Positions 35,972 to 45,274 of a stretch of DNA of 64,000 bases are shown here, piece after piece. The position numbers were made by a program, and so were the translations under genes. Below the pieces are notes generated by a model that was given only the letters and a program-made list of their open reading frames with translations, was not told the DNA's origin and did not search any database. Each line of letters begins with the position of its first letter. The stretch's first letter is position 1. Source of the DNA: Planctomycetaceae bacterium (lineage in GTDB: Bacteria; Planctomycetota; Planctomycetia; Planctomycetales; Planctomycetaceae); assembly GCA_029259815.1 (NCBI GenBank), contig JAJDEJ010000134.1, forward strand, positions 1-64,000. Direction: 5' to 3'.

Positions 35972-37435
35972 ATGACTGCTGAGCGTCCGAACTTCTGTGG
36001 TCGAACACGCCGTGAGTTTCTGTGGGAGAGTGGCTGCGGTTTTAGTGGAGCGGCACTCACTGCCATGTTGGGGGCTGACGGGTTTCTGTCGACTCAGTCA
36101 GTAGCTGCGGATGAAAAGACGCCATTCACAAATCCGCTTGCTCCCAAAGAGCCGCACTTCGAACCGGACGCGACGGCATGTATCTTTCTGTTCATGTATG
36201 GCGGTCCCAGTCATATCGATACGTTTGACTACAAGCCCGAGATGTACGGGCGGGATAACCAGACGATCGAGGTCAAAACCTTCGGACGCGGCGGACACAA
36301 GAACGTCGGCCGGCTGATCGAGCCGCGTTGGAAGTTCGAGCAATACGGTGAATGTGGCAAGCGGGTCAGTGATTTGTTTCCGCATCTGGCCGAGAAAGTT
36401 GATGACATCGCGTTCTTGCACTCAATGACGGCTGACAGTCCGATTCACGGATCGGCCATGTTGATGATGAATTCGGGCCGCATTCTCAGCGGCAGTCCGT
36501 GCATGGGGTCCTGGGTGAACTATGGACTTGGGACGGAGAATGAGAATCTGCCGGGGTTCTGCGTGATGCTCGATCCGCGTGGTGGACCGATCTCCGGTCC
36601 GACGAACTGGAGTGCGGGATTCATGCCGGCCTCGTATCAGGCAACCGTCATGCGATCTCAAGGCGAGCCGATCCTCGACCTCAAGCCGCCCGAAGGATTG
36701 TCGCTGAAGGCACAGCGACAACTGCTCGATACCTTGCGGGCTTACAATGAGGACCATCGAGAAACGCGCAGCTTCAACTCGGACCTGGCTGCCCGCATTG
36801 CCAGTTACGAACTGGCATTCAACATGCAACAGCACGCTCCCGAGGCGGTCGACATCGCTCAGGAAACCCAAGCGACGCAGGAGATGTACGGTCTCAACGA
36901 TGAGAAGTCGGCCCACTTTGGTCGACAGTGTCTCTTGGCACGACGACTGGTCGAGCGTGGTGTGAGGTTCGTGCAGATCTACTCAGGCGGACATCACAAC
37001 GACGCCAACTGGGACGCTCACACTGACATGGAGCAGAACCACAACCTGCATGCCGCAGAGACTGACAAACCAATCGCCGGACTGCTCGAAGACCTCAAGC
37101 AGCGCGGGCTTTTGGGAAAGACAATCATCGTCTGGAGTGGAGAATTCGGCCGGCAGCCGACTGCTGAGTACGAGAAGGGAACGGGCCGTGACCACAACTC
37201 GTACGGCTTCACGAGTTGGATGGCCGGTGGCGGCATCAAGGGAGGCGTGAGCGTCGGGCAGACGGATGAACTCGGGTCCAAGGCAGTTGAAGACCGACTG
37301 CACGTGAAGCATCTCCACGCGACCGTGCTGCATCAGATGGGACTCGACCCCAACGGACTCACGTACTTCTCGGGCGGACTGGACCAGAAGCTGGTCGGTG
37401 TCGAAGGCGCGGAGCCGATCTCCAAGATCATCTGA
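35972..37435 (+). CDS. DUF1501 exported protein, second copy
   Basis: A 487-residue DUF1501 protein. The Tat-type N-terminus reads RTRREFLWESGCGFSGAAL, followed by ACIFLFMYGGPSHIDTFDYK, SMTADSPIHGSAMLMMNSG, LLARRLVERGVRFVQIYSGG and VWSGEFGRQPTAE with GRDHNSYGF. These blocks are the core of the family. It is more like the DUF1501 copy at 56332 than that at 30705 (shared SWVNYGLGTENENLPGF/SWATWGLGSENENLPGY). The ATG at 35972 follows an in-frame TTG at 35969. It is separated from the next, convergent gene by only 45 bp. Confidence 0.92.
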   Translation: MTAERPNFCGRTRREFLWESGCGFSGAALTAMLGADGFLSTQSVAADEKTPFTNPLAPKEPHFEPDATACIFLFMYGGPSHIDTFDYKPEMYGRDNQTIEVKTFGRGGHKNVGRLIEPRWKFEQYGECGKRVSDLFPHLAEKVDDIAFLHSMTADSPIHGSAMLMMNSGRILSGSPCMGSWVNYGLGTENENLPGFCVMLDPRGGPISGPTNWSAGFMPASYQATVMRSQGEPILDLKPPEGLSLKAQRQLLDTLRAYNEDHRETRSFNSDLAARIASYELAFNMQQHAPEAVDIAQETQATQEMYGLNDEKSAHFGRQCLLARRLVERGVRFVQIYSGGHHNDANWDAHTDMEQNHNLHAAETDKPIAGLLEDLKQRGLLGKTIIVWSGEFGRQPTAEYEKGTGRDHNSYGFTSWMAGGGIKGGVSVGQTDELGSKAVEDRLHVKHLHATVLHQMGLDPNGLTYFSGGLDQKLVGVEGAEPISKII

Positions 37436-37480
37436 GCGTCCGGTCGCTACGTCTCGCAGCGTTTCAAGCACCTGCCCGGG

Positions 37481-40400
37481 TCACTCGTCATCCAACAGCT
37501 TGTCGATGGACATTGGGACGTAATCGTGCATGGGATTGCTCGCTTGCAACTCCGCTCCGCCCAGCTCCTCCGCCAAGCCCTCTGCGTCGACGGCATGGCT
37601 GTCGGTCAGGAGTTTGTTAGCGCGACATCCTGACTCTGTCGGAATCGGCTTGTCGTCCACGGATTCGTCAGGCGAAGGCATGTCACAGGCGGGATCACTC
37701 GCAGGCGGCACGTCATCACCTGCTGTCTCTGCTGTCACTTGGTCGACGTCTTCGGCCTGCTGCTGTCGCCGGAATGTCAACCGCTCTGCAACACCCGCAA
37801 GCTTCCCCATGAATTTGAGAATTGCATCCTCGGACTCTTTCTCTTCCTTGGTCTGATAGACTTTGTTCGCTTCGAGTTGCGAGAACGTCTTCAGGAACTC
37901 AAAGGCACTGACGCATGTCGCTGCAGCGGCGATGAATCCCCAGGAGACGTAGGAGACTCCAACCCAAAAGTGAGCCGTCAACAACACAATCGTGGCGACG
38001 AAGAGAGCAGTCGACACAATCCCCTTGATCAGAAAACGGTTCTTCAACCCTGCCGAGTTGTGGACTGCCAGCGCCGCCCGAGCCGACAGATTGGCAACCT
38101 CCCGGAGTGAGTCTATGTTCGCTCGTTCGACATCGGCATTCCGAGATTTGGACTCCATGCCGATCTCAGTCAACGTCGCAGTCGATTGCTGAGTTTCGGT
38201 CACTGGCTCTAACTGCGGAACAGATTTGGGCACGGGCGGAGCGTCGACACTGGACGAAACTGGTGACGGCTCTGGCTTCGGCTCCGGTTCGAAGACAGGC
38301 TGCACCTGCGATGAGCCAGTGCCACTTTGTCCGTTGCGAGCGAGCAACTTCTGCATGTAGGCCGAAATCGAATTGGGATCGCCAGCGTCATGACTGATCG
38401 TAGTCGTCTCCTCAGAATGTTGTTGAGGAGTGGAGACGCTCTCCGAATCGACGGGCTGTTCAACTTCATCTGTGTCAACGGCTCTAGCGGCCTCATCCAC
38501 TTGTGCGGGTGGCTCCGCGTCCACTTCGCCATCGGAGGACGGCATTCCAAAGAGTTCAGCCAACTGTGAACGGAGACCTGAGGCCTCTTCATCCTCGGCG
38601 ATCCGAGCGGCTTCGTCTTCGACCACCTCCTCGCAGAGACCATCGTCACACGTTTCGTCTTCCAAGTCCGTCATCTCATATTCGTCGGCTGACTCCTCAG
38701 CCTCCGCGACAGACATTTCCTGTTCCTCATCCCGCTCATCGGCAGTGACCGTCTCCGTTGGTTCCAGAGACACCGGCGGGTTGGTGTCGAGCTGCTCAGG
38801 CACACCATCATGATGTCCATTGGCAGACTCTCGCTGACGTTGGAAGTCGGAGATGTCGCTTTCCAGACGGTCTCTCTCGGCAATCAGCTCATCGCGTGCA
38901 GACTCCAACACGCCAATCTGCCGTTGAATCTCCTCCTGAGCCGTCTCAATTTCTGTACGGTCCGCCGCGAGCTGCTCTTGTTGCTGTTCGAATGACTCCC
39001 GTTCCTGCTCGAGTTGTGACTTCGCATCAGTCAGCGACAGACGCGACTCCTCGATCGTTTGTCGCTCCGCATCAAGTGCATCACCCGCTACGTCACCACT
39101 GGTTGGGTCTGTGGCAACATCATGAGCATCAAGCTCAATTTCGCGATGCTGGAGTTGCTCCTCATGCTGAGCGAGCTGTTCCTCGCGGTCGTTGAGTGCC
39201 TCGGTTCGCTGATCAATCTCCCGCGACAGTTCATGAAGCTGTTGTTGCTCGGCTTGAAGGTCAGCCAGTTGTGGATCGGAAGTTTCTCCCTGTTGATCCG
39301 ACTCCTGTCGACTCTGGATCAGCTCAGCACGCTCTTGTTCGAGAGACGCCTTCAATTCGTCGAGCGACTCCTGTGCGGTCTCGATTTGCAGGCGTTCTGT
39401 GGTCAGTTCCTGACGATCCTGCTCCAACGCCTCACGTTGTGCATTCAGTGCTGCTTCAGCCTCTTCAAACTCACGGCGCTCGTTGTCGAGTTGGTCGTGA
39501 TCGATCTCCAGTTGAGACTGTTCAGCGGCTAGTCGTTCTTCCTCGGCTTGAAGGTCGGTAGACTGCTCAACATCGCTCTGTAAACGTGCCTCGAATTCCT
39601 GTTGAGCGACGAGCAGCGCAGCGCGCTCTTCTTCGAGCGTTTCCCGCTGCTCTTGTCGCAATTCCTGTATGGTCTCGAAGTCGCGTTGGCTCTCTGCGAG
39701 TTGCTCTCGCTCCTGCACCAGAAGTGCCTGTTGTGTTGCGATTTGTTCTTCGTGCAACTCCAGTTCTGTCAGTCGTTCCTCTGTTGTCTCGTGCTGGATC
39801 TGCAACTTCGTCTGCTGCTCGAGCAGGACGGCTTGCTCCTCTGCCAGAGCCTGCCGCTGTTCGCTGAGTTCCGCTTGAGCAGTCTCGAATTCCTGCTGGT
39901 CCCTCGAGAACTGCTCACGATCTGCCTGCAGCTGAAACCTTTCCGCATCCAGTTGTTCCTGACCGGCTGCCAGTTCACGACGTTCGTCTTTGATGAGTTG
40001 GCAAGTGGCTTCAAGTTCCTGTTGGCGAGACTCAAGTTGGGCAAGCTTATCGAGTGTCGACCGTTGTTGGTCATCACGCCCAGCGGCAGACGCATCGAGT
40101 TCGGCTTTCCATTGTTGCAGTGTTTGAGTGTGAACGCTCAGCGAATCGCTGCGTGCATCCAGTTCGGATGCCCGCAGTTGATGCTGCTCTTCTCGCTCGT
40201 CGAGCTGCTCGCATTGATCCGTTAACTCCTGTTGTTTTTCAGCGAGGCCTGTTTCTGTGTGCAGCAGCTGTTCCCGATCGGTTTCATAGGCGAGCAGGAG
40301 TTGTTCCAACTCTTCCTCCCGTTGGTCAAGTGACGCACGCAGTTGTTGCAGTGACGCATCAACGTCCTCTCGGGTACGCAGCCACTCTTCACGCTCGGCC

Positions 40401-41416
40401 TCCAACTCCAGAGACATCGCCTCGAGAGAGGACTGCTGCTCCTCAAAGTGCTCACGATGCAGCCGCACTTCCGCCTCGCGATCAATAAGATCCGCCTCAC
40501 CGACGTTGACTTCTTCGATGCGGGCCTGCAACGACTGCTCACGCTGATATTGATCTCTCCGCTGCTCCTCGATGGTGACTGAAACCTGTTCGAGTTCGGA
40601 GCGTCGAATGGAGAGTGCCTGTTCGTCTTCCTGGATTCGCTTCTGGCGACGTTCCATTTCGGTCTGTCGGGCCGCGATGTCGTCTTTCTCGTCTTGAAGA
40701 GCAGCCCGCTCACTCGCCTGTTCGTTAAGCAGACGGCTGAGTTCCTCTCGGTCTTGTCGCTGTTTTTCCGCGCGATCTCTGAATGACTTCAGCTCTGCTG
40801 TCGCCTGCTCATTCAATGAGATCTGCAAATCCTCAATCAACGACCGACGACGATCGAGTTCGCGGACCGACTGTGAGAGATTGGCCGCATTGTGGACAGG
40901 TTCTGGCAGCGGAGTGGACGGCAACTCCATCGGCAGCGGATGCTTCGGCAAAGGCGCGTTCGATTGCAGAGCATCGACTCCTTGCTGGAGAGTCGAGAGT
41001 GCCTGTGCGATCCGGTTTTCGACAGCTGAGCCAGACTCTGCTGTGTGGGATTCTGGAAGAGGTGTGAGGATCTGTTCAGTCCGGGACTCCAACTGAAATT
41101 CGATGGGACCGATGGCGAGACGCTGACCCGGTTTGAACCAGCTTTCAGTGACAGGACCCTCGTTGATCCATGTCATTCGCGAGTGCGCAGTCACGACGGC
41201 GCGTGTGCCTTCGACGTTGATCGAGCAGTGTTGTGCATCGACACCACAAACCGACAGGCAAATGTCGCATGCTGACGATGACCCAATCTCCGTCCGACCT
41301 TGCGGCAGAGCAATGGATGACAGCTCAGCGGTCTGTCGTGCAGGGACAAGCCACAGTCGCTCAATCGTCGTCGGCATCAACTGAGGCATGCCGGCTTGTG
41401 AATGGAGATCAATCAT
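37481..41416 (-). CDS. FHA-like, coiled-coil membrane protein of 1311 residues
   Basis: The N-terminal 130 residues fit an FHA fold: TEIGSSSACDICL and VDAQHCSINVEG, with RMTWINEG. The Arg of the usual GR motif that binds phosphothreonine is replaced (IGSSS). Residues about 180-870 are one continuous, Glu/Gln/Leu-rich coiled coil. An acidic region follows, then a segment of two hydrophobic helices (LIKGIVSTALFVATIVLL and SWGFIAAAATCVSAFEFL, residues about 1145-1190), and an acidic tail. It may be a long tether between a soluble signal and the membrane. It is divergent from the zinc-ribbon gene pair at 41878-44609. Function unknown. Confidence 0.8.
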   Translation of the reverse strand: MIDLHSQAGMPQLMPTTIERLWLVPARQTAELSSIALPQGRTEIGSSSACDICLSVCGVDAQHCSINVEGTRAVVTAHSRMTWINEGPVTESWFKPGQRLAIGPIEFQLESRTEQILTPLPESHTAESGSAVENRIAQALSTLQQGVDALQSNAPLPKHPLPMELPSTPLPEPVHNAANLSQSVRELDRRRSLIEDLQISLNEQATAELKSFRDRAEKQRQDREELSRLLNEQASERAALQDEKDDIAARQTEMERRQKRIQEDEQALSIRRSELEQVSVTIEEQRRDQYQREQSLQARIEEVNVGEADLIDREAEVRLHREHFEEQQSSLEAMSLELEAEREEWLRTREDVDASLQQLRASLDQREEELEQLLLAYETDREQLLHTETGLAEKQQELTDQCEQLDEREEQHQLRASELDARSDSLSVHTQTLQQWKAELDASAAGRDDQQRSTLDKLAQLESRQQELEATCQLIKDERRELAAGQEQLDAERFQLQADREQFSRDQQEFETAQAELSEQRQALAEEQAVLLEQQTKLQIQHETTEERLTELELHEEQIATQQALLVQEREQLAESQRDFETIQELRQEQRETLEEERAALLVAQQEFEARLQSDVEQSTDLQAEEERLAAEQSQLEIDHDQLDNERREFEEAEAALNAQREALEQDRQELTTERLQIETAQESLDELKASLEQERAELIQSRQESDQQGETSDPQLADLQAEQQQLHELSREIDQRTEALNDREEQLAQHEEQLQHREIELDAHDVATDPTSGDVAGDALDAERQTIEESRLSLTDAKSQLEQERESFEQQQEQLAADRTEIETAQEEIQRQIGVLESARDELIAERDRLESDISDFQRQRESANGHHDGVPEQLDTNPPVSLEPTETVTADERDEEQEMSVAEAEESADEYEMTDLEDETCDDGLCEEVVEDEAARIAEDEEASGLRSQLAELFGMPSSDGEVDAEPPAQVDEAARAVDTDEVEQPVDSESVSTPQQHSEETTTISHDAGDPNSISAYMQKLLARNGQSGTGSSQVQPVFEPEPKPEPSPVSSSVDAPPVPKSVPQLEPVTETQQSTATLTEIGMESKSRNADVERANIDSLREVANLSARAALAVHNSAGLKNRFLIKGIVSTALFVATIVLLTAHFWVGVSYVSWGFIAAAATCVSAFEFLKTFSQLEANKVYQTKEEKESEDAILKFMGKLAGVAERLTFRRQQQAEDVDQVTAETAGDDVPPASDPACDMPSPDESVDDKPIPTESGCRANKLLTDSHAVDAEGLAEELGGAELQASNPMHDYVPMSIDKLLDDE

Positions 41417-41877
41417 TGGAGGCTCCAGTCCCTTGAGAGGATACGTCTCGAAAATCCTGGCGTGTTGCAGGGCTCAAACGGCAATGGGCCCATCGAGATG
41501 TTGTCGAAATACAACATCTGACGAGAGCATATAGCTCACTAAATGAGTCCGGTCAAAATGTCATCGCTGTCAAACCGAGCGGGTGTGCTGACTTCCATCA
41601 AGTCGTTGGGATGACCGCTGATCCCATTCACCGCTGTCACGGGCCTTGCAATCGGTAGACACCGGACAAGCCAACGTGACAGGCAAACGACAGAGCCTGT
41701 TTGCGCTACGCTCCAAATGGCTGACCTGTGGGGAGTGACGACTGCTCCGATTCTGAGACTCGCGACGATCCGGAGAGCTGCCCCATTGACCACGTCGCTG
41801 TCGGACGGATAATCAGAGGGAGAGACCAACGGCAGTTCATGCCATGATCATTCGCCCCACACCTTCTTGCAGCTGCC
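41417..41877. promoter_or_regulatory. 461-bp divergent spacer with a short hairpin
   Basis: The spacer divides the FHA-like gene (minus) from the zinc-ribbon gene (plus), so it must hold both promoters. GATGTTGT (41497-41504) and ACAACATC (41511-41518) form a perfect 8-bp stem with a 6-base loop, about 80 bp upstream of the FHA-like start. It could be an operator or an mRNA hairpin in the leader. A 96-codon frame on the minus strand (41539-41829) shows no family features and is not called. Confidence 0.45.
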
Positions 41878-43041
41878 ATGGCCAACTGGCTCGCCAAAGC
41901 GTCAAGTGCTCTCTCCCGAGAGACGGTCGACGTGCCGCAGCCATTTCAGCTCACGTGCGAGTGCGGGACAGAACACCAGGGACAACGCAAGTCACGCGCA
42001 CAACGAATCATCTGTCAAACGTGCGGGACAGCTCTGTTCGTGCTCCCGCGAAACGTGTACCCCGAACTCAAACCACAAAAGCCAAAACGGAAACGGCGAA
42101 GTCGGGATGAGCGTGGAGCTTCGCAGTCTGCACGTGATGGTCAACGGTCGAGGCGCGCGGGAGGTGGAGCCAAGCAGGCGGTGGGAGCCATTGGCAGCGG
42201 TGTTCGGGGTGCGGTCACGTCGGTGACCAACTCGATTAGGACTCGGATTGTGGGCACAGTCACGGGCTTGCTGACCTGGATTCGATCACTCTTCACTCCC
42301 TTCCGCATCGTGATCGCGGGAGTCTTGACCATGTTACTCGCCACCGGAGCCTGGACGATCAGAGCTCGCGGGCTCGATCAGGCTCGTGAAGCCCTCCGTG
42401 TCGAGTTTACGGCTGGCGAGGACGCGCTGAAGGCCGACGACCTTTCGCTCGCCCACGAACACTTCTCAAATGCTGCCGCTGCCGCCGATCGTCTGAACTC
42501 GACTGATACCCGTGGACGAATCGCGAGGCAAATGGCAGACGAGACTGCAGCACTCATTCGACTCGCACCTGCGTCACTCATCGAGATGCTGGAGGAAGGG
42601 GAGATTATCGTCCAAGCACAGACTCCCGAGGCATGGACTCTGCACTTCGGCGGAAAGTTTCAGGGAACGTGGCTCGTCATGCAGGCGCCCGTCCGGACGG
42701 CTGATGAGACGGAACAACCGATGACGTTGGTGGTCGAAATGCCAATACTTGTCGGTGATGCAGAAGCCCCCGTATCGCTGACTGTCACGAATGTGAATGC
42801 CTCTGAACTGGGATTTCACAGCGAGCCACAAGTCGCCTGGTTCGCTGCGACTCTCGCAGCCTGCGTGTTCGACAAAGCACAAAAGTCTTGGGAGGTGTCG
42901 CTCGATGGAGAAACCTGTTTCCTGTGGACAGACATCGAGAACCTGAAACGTCTGGGGTTTTTTGAGAATGACGCCCTGGCAGAGCAAGAGGCGACGGAGC
43001 AACTCCTCGAACAATCTCGCTTCCTGGGGATCGACCCATGA
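41878..43041 (+). CDS. Zinc-ribbon, single-helix membrane protein
   Basis: A 387-residue protein. Near the N-terminus, LTCECGTEHQGQ and IICQTCGTALFVLP form a CxC/CxxC zinc-ribbon-like knuckle. A Lys/Arg/Ser-rich linker and a hydrophobic helix (FRIVIAGVLTMLLATGAW, residues about 143-160) follow. The rest is alpha-helical, then beta-rich, with FHFGGKFQGTWLV-like segments. It is not a recognised family. Its last four bases overlap the start of the next gene (ATGA), so the two are translated together. Together with the divergent FHA-like gene it may form one envelope system; this is inference from context. Confidence 0.7.
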   Translation: MANWLAKASSALSRETVDVPQPFQLTCECGTEHQGQRKSRAQRIICQTCGTALFVLPRNVYPELKPQKPKRKRRSRDERGASQSARDGQRSRRAGGGAKQAVGAIGSGVRGAVTSVTNSIRTRIVGTVTGLLTWIRSLFTPFRIVIAGVLTMLLATGAWTIRARGLDQAREALRVEFTAGEDALKADDLSLAHEHFSNAAAAADRLNSTDTRGRIARQMADETAALIRLAPASLIEMLEEGEIIVQAQTPEAWTLHFGGKFQGTWLVMQAPVRTADETEQPMTLVVEMPILVGDAEAPVSLTVTNVNASELGFHSEPQVAWFAATLAACVFDKAQKSWEVSLDGETCFLWTDIENLKRLGFFENDALAEQEATEQLLEQSRFLGIDP

Positions 43042-44609
43042 GACGGCATGACCAACGACAGAAGACGGGACTCGCCGTCGGTGCGACCCGGCTGTTATAT
43101 CTTTTGACCATCGCCACGATCACGAGTGTTGCAACCTCAACAGCAATCGCGGCGGACAAGGATCAACGGACCTCGTCGATTCAAGACTTCATCGCTGCCC
43201 GAGATCGCTGGCCGCAACTCGTCGGACGCCCACTCCAAGTGGAGGGACGGGTCACTGTGTTTAGCGGCAAAGAGATCCGCTTCGCTGAGTGTGATGTTCG
43301 ATTCCTCTCGGAACGCAAGCTCATCCGGCCCCGCGGGGAGTCGACGAATGTCGAGGTCGCTGGCCAACTGACCAAGCAGAACGGCAGATTTGTGTTTTTG
43401 ATTCGTGAGCTCCATGCACGACCGACGGACATGGAGCGGCTCCAGCTTGATCGCCTCGTCTTGGACACGACTCAGCCCGATGCTTACTACGAATTGGGAA
43501 AGTGGGCACGGGAACGAGGCAAGTTCTACTCAGACGAAGAACTGCAACAGGCAGCAAACGACATCTTTCGTAGTGGGATGATGCGAGCCTACGAGACGTT
43601 TGCAGACGGCGATGCAGCAGGCATCCGCGACCTTGCAGCGAAGGTCAAAGAATTCGGACTCGAGGAGCGTCTGCAATTGCAGTTCCTTCATGAAGCAAAT
43701 CGAGCCGAGTTCACGGCTGCCGCTGGGCAGGAAAAACCGAACTATGCAGCGGTGGCAACCCGTGTGGCTCGCGATCTCCCGGGAAGTCGCACACCAGTCA
43801 CGGAGGGTGCCGCCTCGTTACGTGATGACTACGAACAGGCACCCGAAGCCGTCTATCGTGTTGCAGACGAAGAGACCCGCAGACGGTTGGAGCGTGTGTT
43901 CTATACACAGGTCGTGCGTGCTGGGATTGAACTCGAAGCCGCCGATGACGGACGCAACGGATATGCGATCGCAGACCGCATCGAGAAGGAACTGCCGGAG
44001 CTGAAAGACATCGCTGATCGTCATCGACAGCAGGAACTGGCCTCCCTCAACAGTCGCATCGGGCAACTCACACGCCAGCAACTCCTCGATCTCGTGGGCA
44101 AGCATGAGCAGCGCGGTGAGTCGGAGCAGGTCACGAATGTGAAACGCCGCTGGCTCCAATCACGAGAAACATCAGCAAGAGCCGATGGTCCACGCGGACT
44201 CATGGAATTGGGTGAAGAGTATCTCAACCTCCTGAAGGATGAGAAAGGTGCGGCTCGGATATTTCAATTGGCCTACACAGAAAACCCCAACCTCAGAACC
44301 GCCGCCGATTGGTTCGCTGACCATGGCTATCTCTTGAATCAGGGAAAGTGGACCAAGCCGGGGGAGACACCAATGTCCGCAGACGACGAGCTCGCCGAAG
44401 CCATTCGTGAAGGTCGCCCGCAGGAGGGCATGACAGGTGAACAAGTGCGAGCTTCGATCGGAAGTGCTCCGTCGTCCATCGTTCGCATCGCCTCCGCTGG
44501 ACGGATCTCAGAACTTTGGCTCTTCAAAGACAATGGCATCAGTGTGCAACTCTCACGGAGCAGTCAACAGAGTGAACTGACAGTCCGCCGCGTCACTAAT
44601 GCCCCGTAA
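43038..44609 (+). CDS. Secreted protein with a BamE/SmpA-like C-terminal motif
   Basis: A 523-residue protein with an N-terminal signal segment (LLYLLTIATITSVATSTAIAA). An OB-like beta region (LVGRPLQVEGRVTVFSGKEI) is followed by a long helical middle. Near the C-terminus, EGMTGEQVRASIGSAP and ELWLFKDNGISVQL match the GMTxxQVxxxLGxP pattern seen in BamE/SmpA-like domains. Its ATG overlaps the stop of the zinc-ribbon gene. The function is unknown, but the pattern points to envelope assembly or stress. No lipobox Cys is evident, unlike true BamE. Confidence 0.7.
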   Translation: MRRHDQRQKTGLAVGATRLLYLLTIATITSVATSTAIAADKDQRTSSIQDFIAARDRWPQLVGRPLQVEGRVTVFSGKEIRFAECDVRFLSERKLIRPRGESTNVEVAGQLTKQNGRFVFLIRELHARPTDMERLQLDRLVLDTTQPDAYYELGKWARERGKFYSDEELQQAANDIFRSGMMRAYETFADGDAAGIRDLAAKVKEFGLEERLQLQFLHEANRAEFTAAAGQEKPNYAAVATRVARDLPGSRTPVTEGAASLRDDYEQAPEAVYRVADEETRRRLERVFYTQVVRAGIELEAADDGRNGYAIADRIEKELPELKDIADRHRQQELASLNSRIGQLTRQQLLDLVGKHEQRGESEQVTNVKRRWLQSRETSARADGPRGLMELGEEYLNLLKDEKGAARIFQLAYTENPNLRTAADWFADHGYLLNQGKWTKPGETPMSADDELAEAIREGRPQEGMTGEQVRASIGSAPSSIVRIASAGRISELWLFKDNGISVQLSRSSQQSELTVRRVTNAP

Positions 44610-44743
44610 CTGGTTCACCTTGCCTGACGGGCGCGTCGGCTGCCCCATCTGGGTCTGGACCGAAGGGAAGGCCCAGACGTTGTGCGTTCAGGGCCATCCC
44701 CTTCGCTTCTGACCCTGCCGCCCACGATCAACTCTCGTTTGCA

Positions 44744-45109
44744 GACAAAGTTTAGGCTCTGTCGGAAAACTCCAATGTAGTCATCACGCTCGGGACGTGG
44801 GAAGAATAACTGTCCGGCCATTATTCTTCAAACTCGGCCTGAGCACGTCATTCCCGCGAAGGCGGGAATCCAGCCGGCATTGAGTACCACGAAACGCTCA
44901 GATACTTTCTCCACGCTCACTGGATTCCCGCCTTCGCGGGAATGACGAGGCTGAGAAATGACCGTGTACATCCACGAGACAATTGTTAATCCCACGTTCC
45001 CCGCGAGACGAACAGATGAAGGGTACGGATTCCAAGCACGAGAGTCGTCCGTCGATCCGCTCATCACGCGGAGCGTGATGGCTACCATGAGTTTTTCGAC
45101 AAAGTTTAG
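44744..45109. repeat. Nested composite repeat, GTAGYCATCACGCTCC family, copy C
   Basis: The ends carry GTAGTCATCACGCTC (44777-44791) and, on the minus strand, GTAGCCATCACGCTCCGCGT (about 45084-45065), which extends to the same 31-bp motif as copy A. Outside these lie GGAAAACTCC and GAGTTTTTC segments as a longer inverted pair, and the direct repeat GACAAAGTTTAG at both borders. The element carries another repeat family inside it (44846-44947), so insertion of one into another is likely. Confidence 0.75.
44846..44947. repeat. Inverted-repeat element with ATTCCC-N8-GGGAAT core, copy 1
   Basis: Two 28-bp arms (44846-44873 and 44920-44947) are exact inverted copies around a 46-bp loop. Each arm contains ATTCCCGCGAAGGCGGGAAT, which fits the pattern of the neisserial dRS3 repeat. 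A second copy with a few changes is at 60866-60950. It lies inside the larger composite repeat. Confidence 0.85.
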
Positions 45110-45274
45110 TTGACCTTGTCCGACGGGTGCGGCTGGTCGATGACCAGTCCTTTGTCGCTGCCATCCGACTTCCCGCCATTTGACAGAGGGCCTTCAACTA
45201 TCCGGAGAGTGACGGATTCTCGATGGTCCTTGTATGATGAGGGTCTGAGAATTCATCTTTGATCGGAGAATCTT

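Larger units (their letters stand above)
44610..45274. other. 665-bp spacer filled with nested repeats
   Basis: No gene was recognised. The spacer contains an outer inverted pair (about 44759-44800 with 45067-45105), a 12-bp direct repeat GACAAAGTTTAG at 44744-44755 and 45098-45109, arms of the GTAGYCATCACGCTCC family, and an inner 102-bp ATTCCC-N8-GGGAAT element. The last 150 bp before the mutase gene should hold its promoter. Confidence 0.65.

Noticed and set aside
41539-41829. A 96-codon minus-strand frame in the divergent spacer
   Set aside because: No family similarity, no ribosome site, and it would overlap the expected promoters of two divergent genes.
44744-45109. CRISPR array
   Set aside because: The repeats are inverted pairs with large loops, not direct repeats with regular spacers, and no cas gene is nearby.
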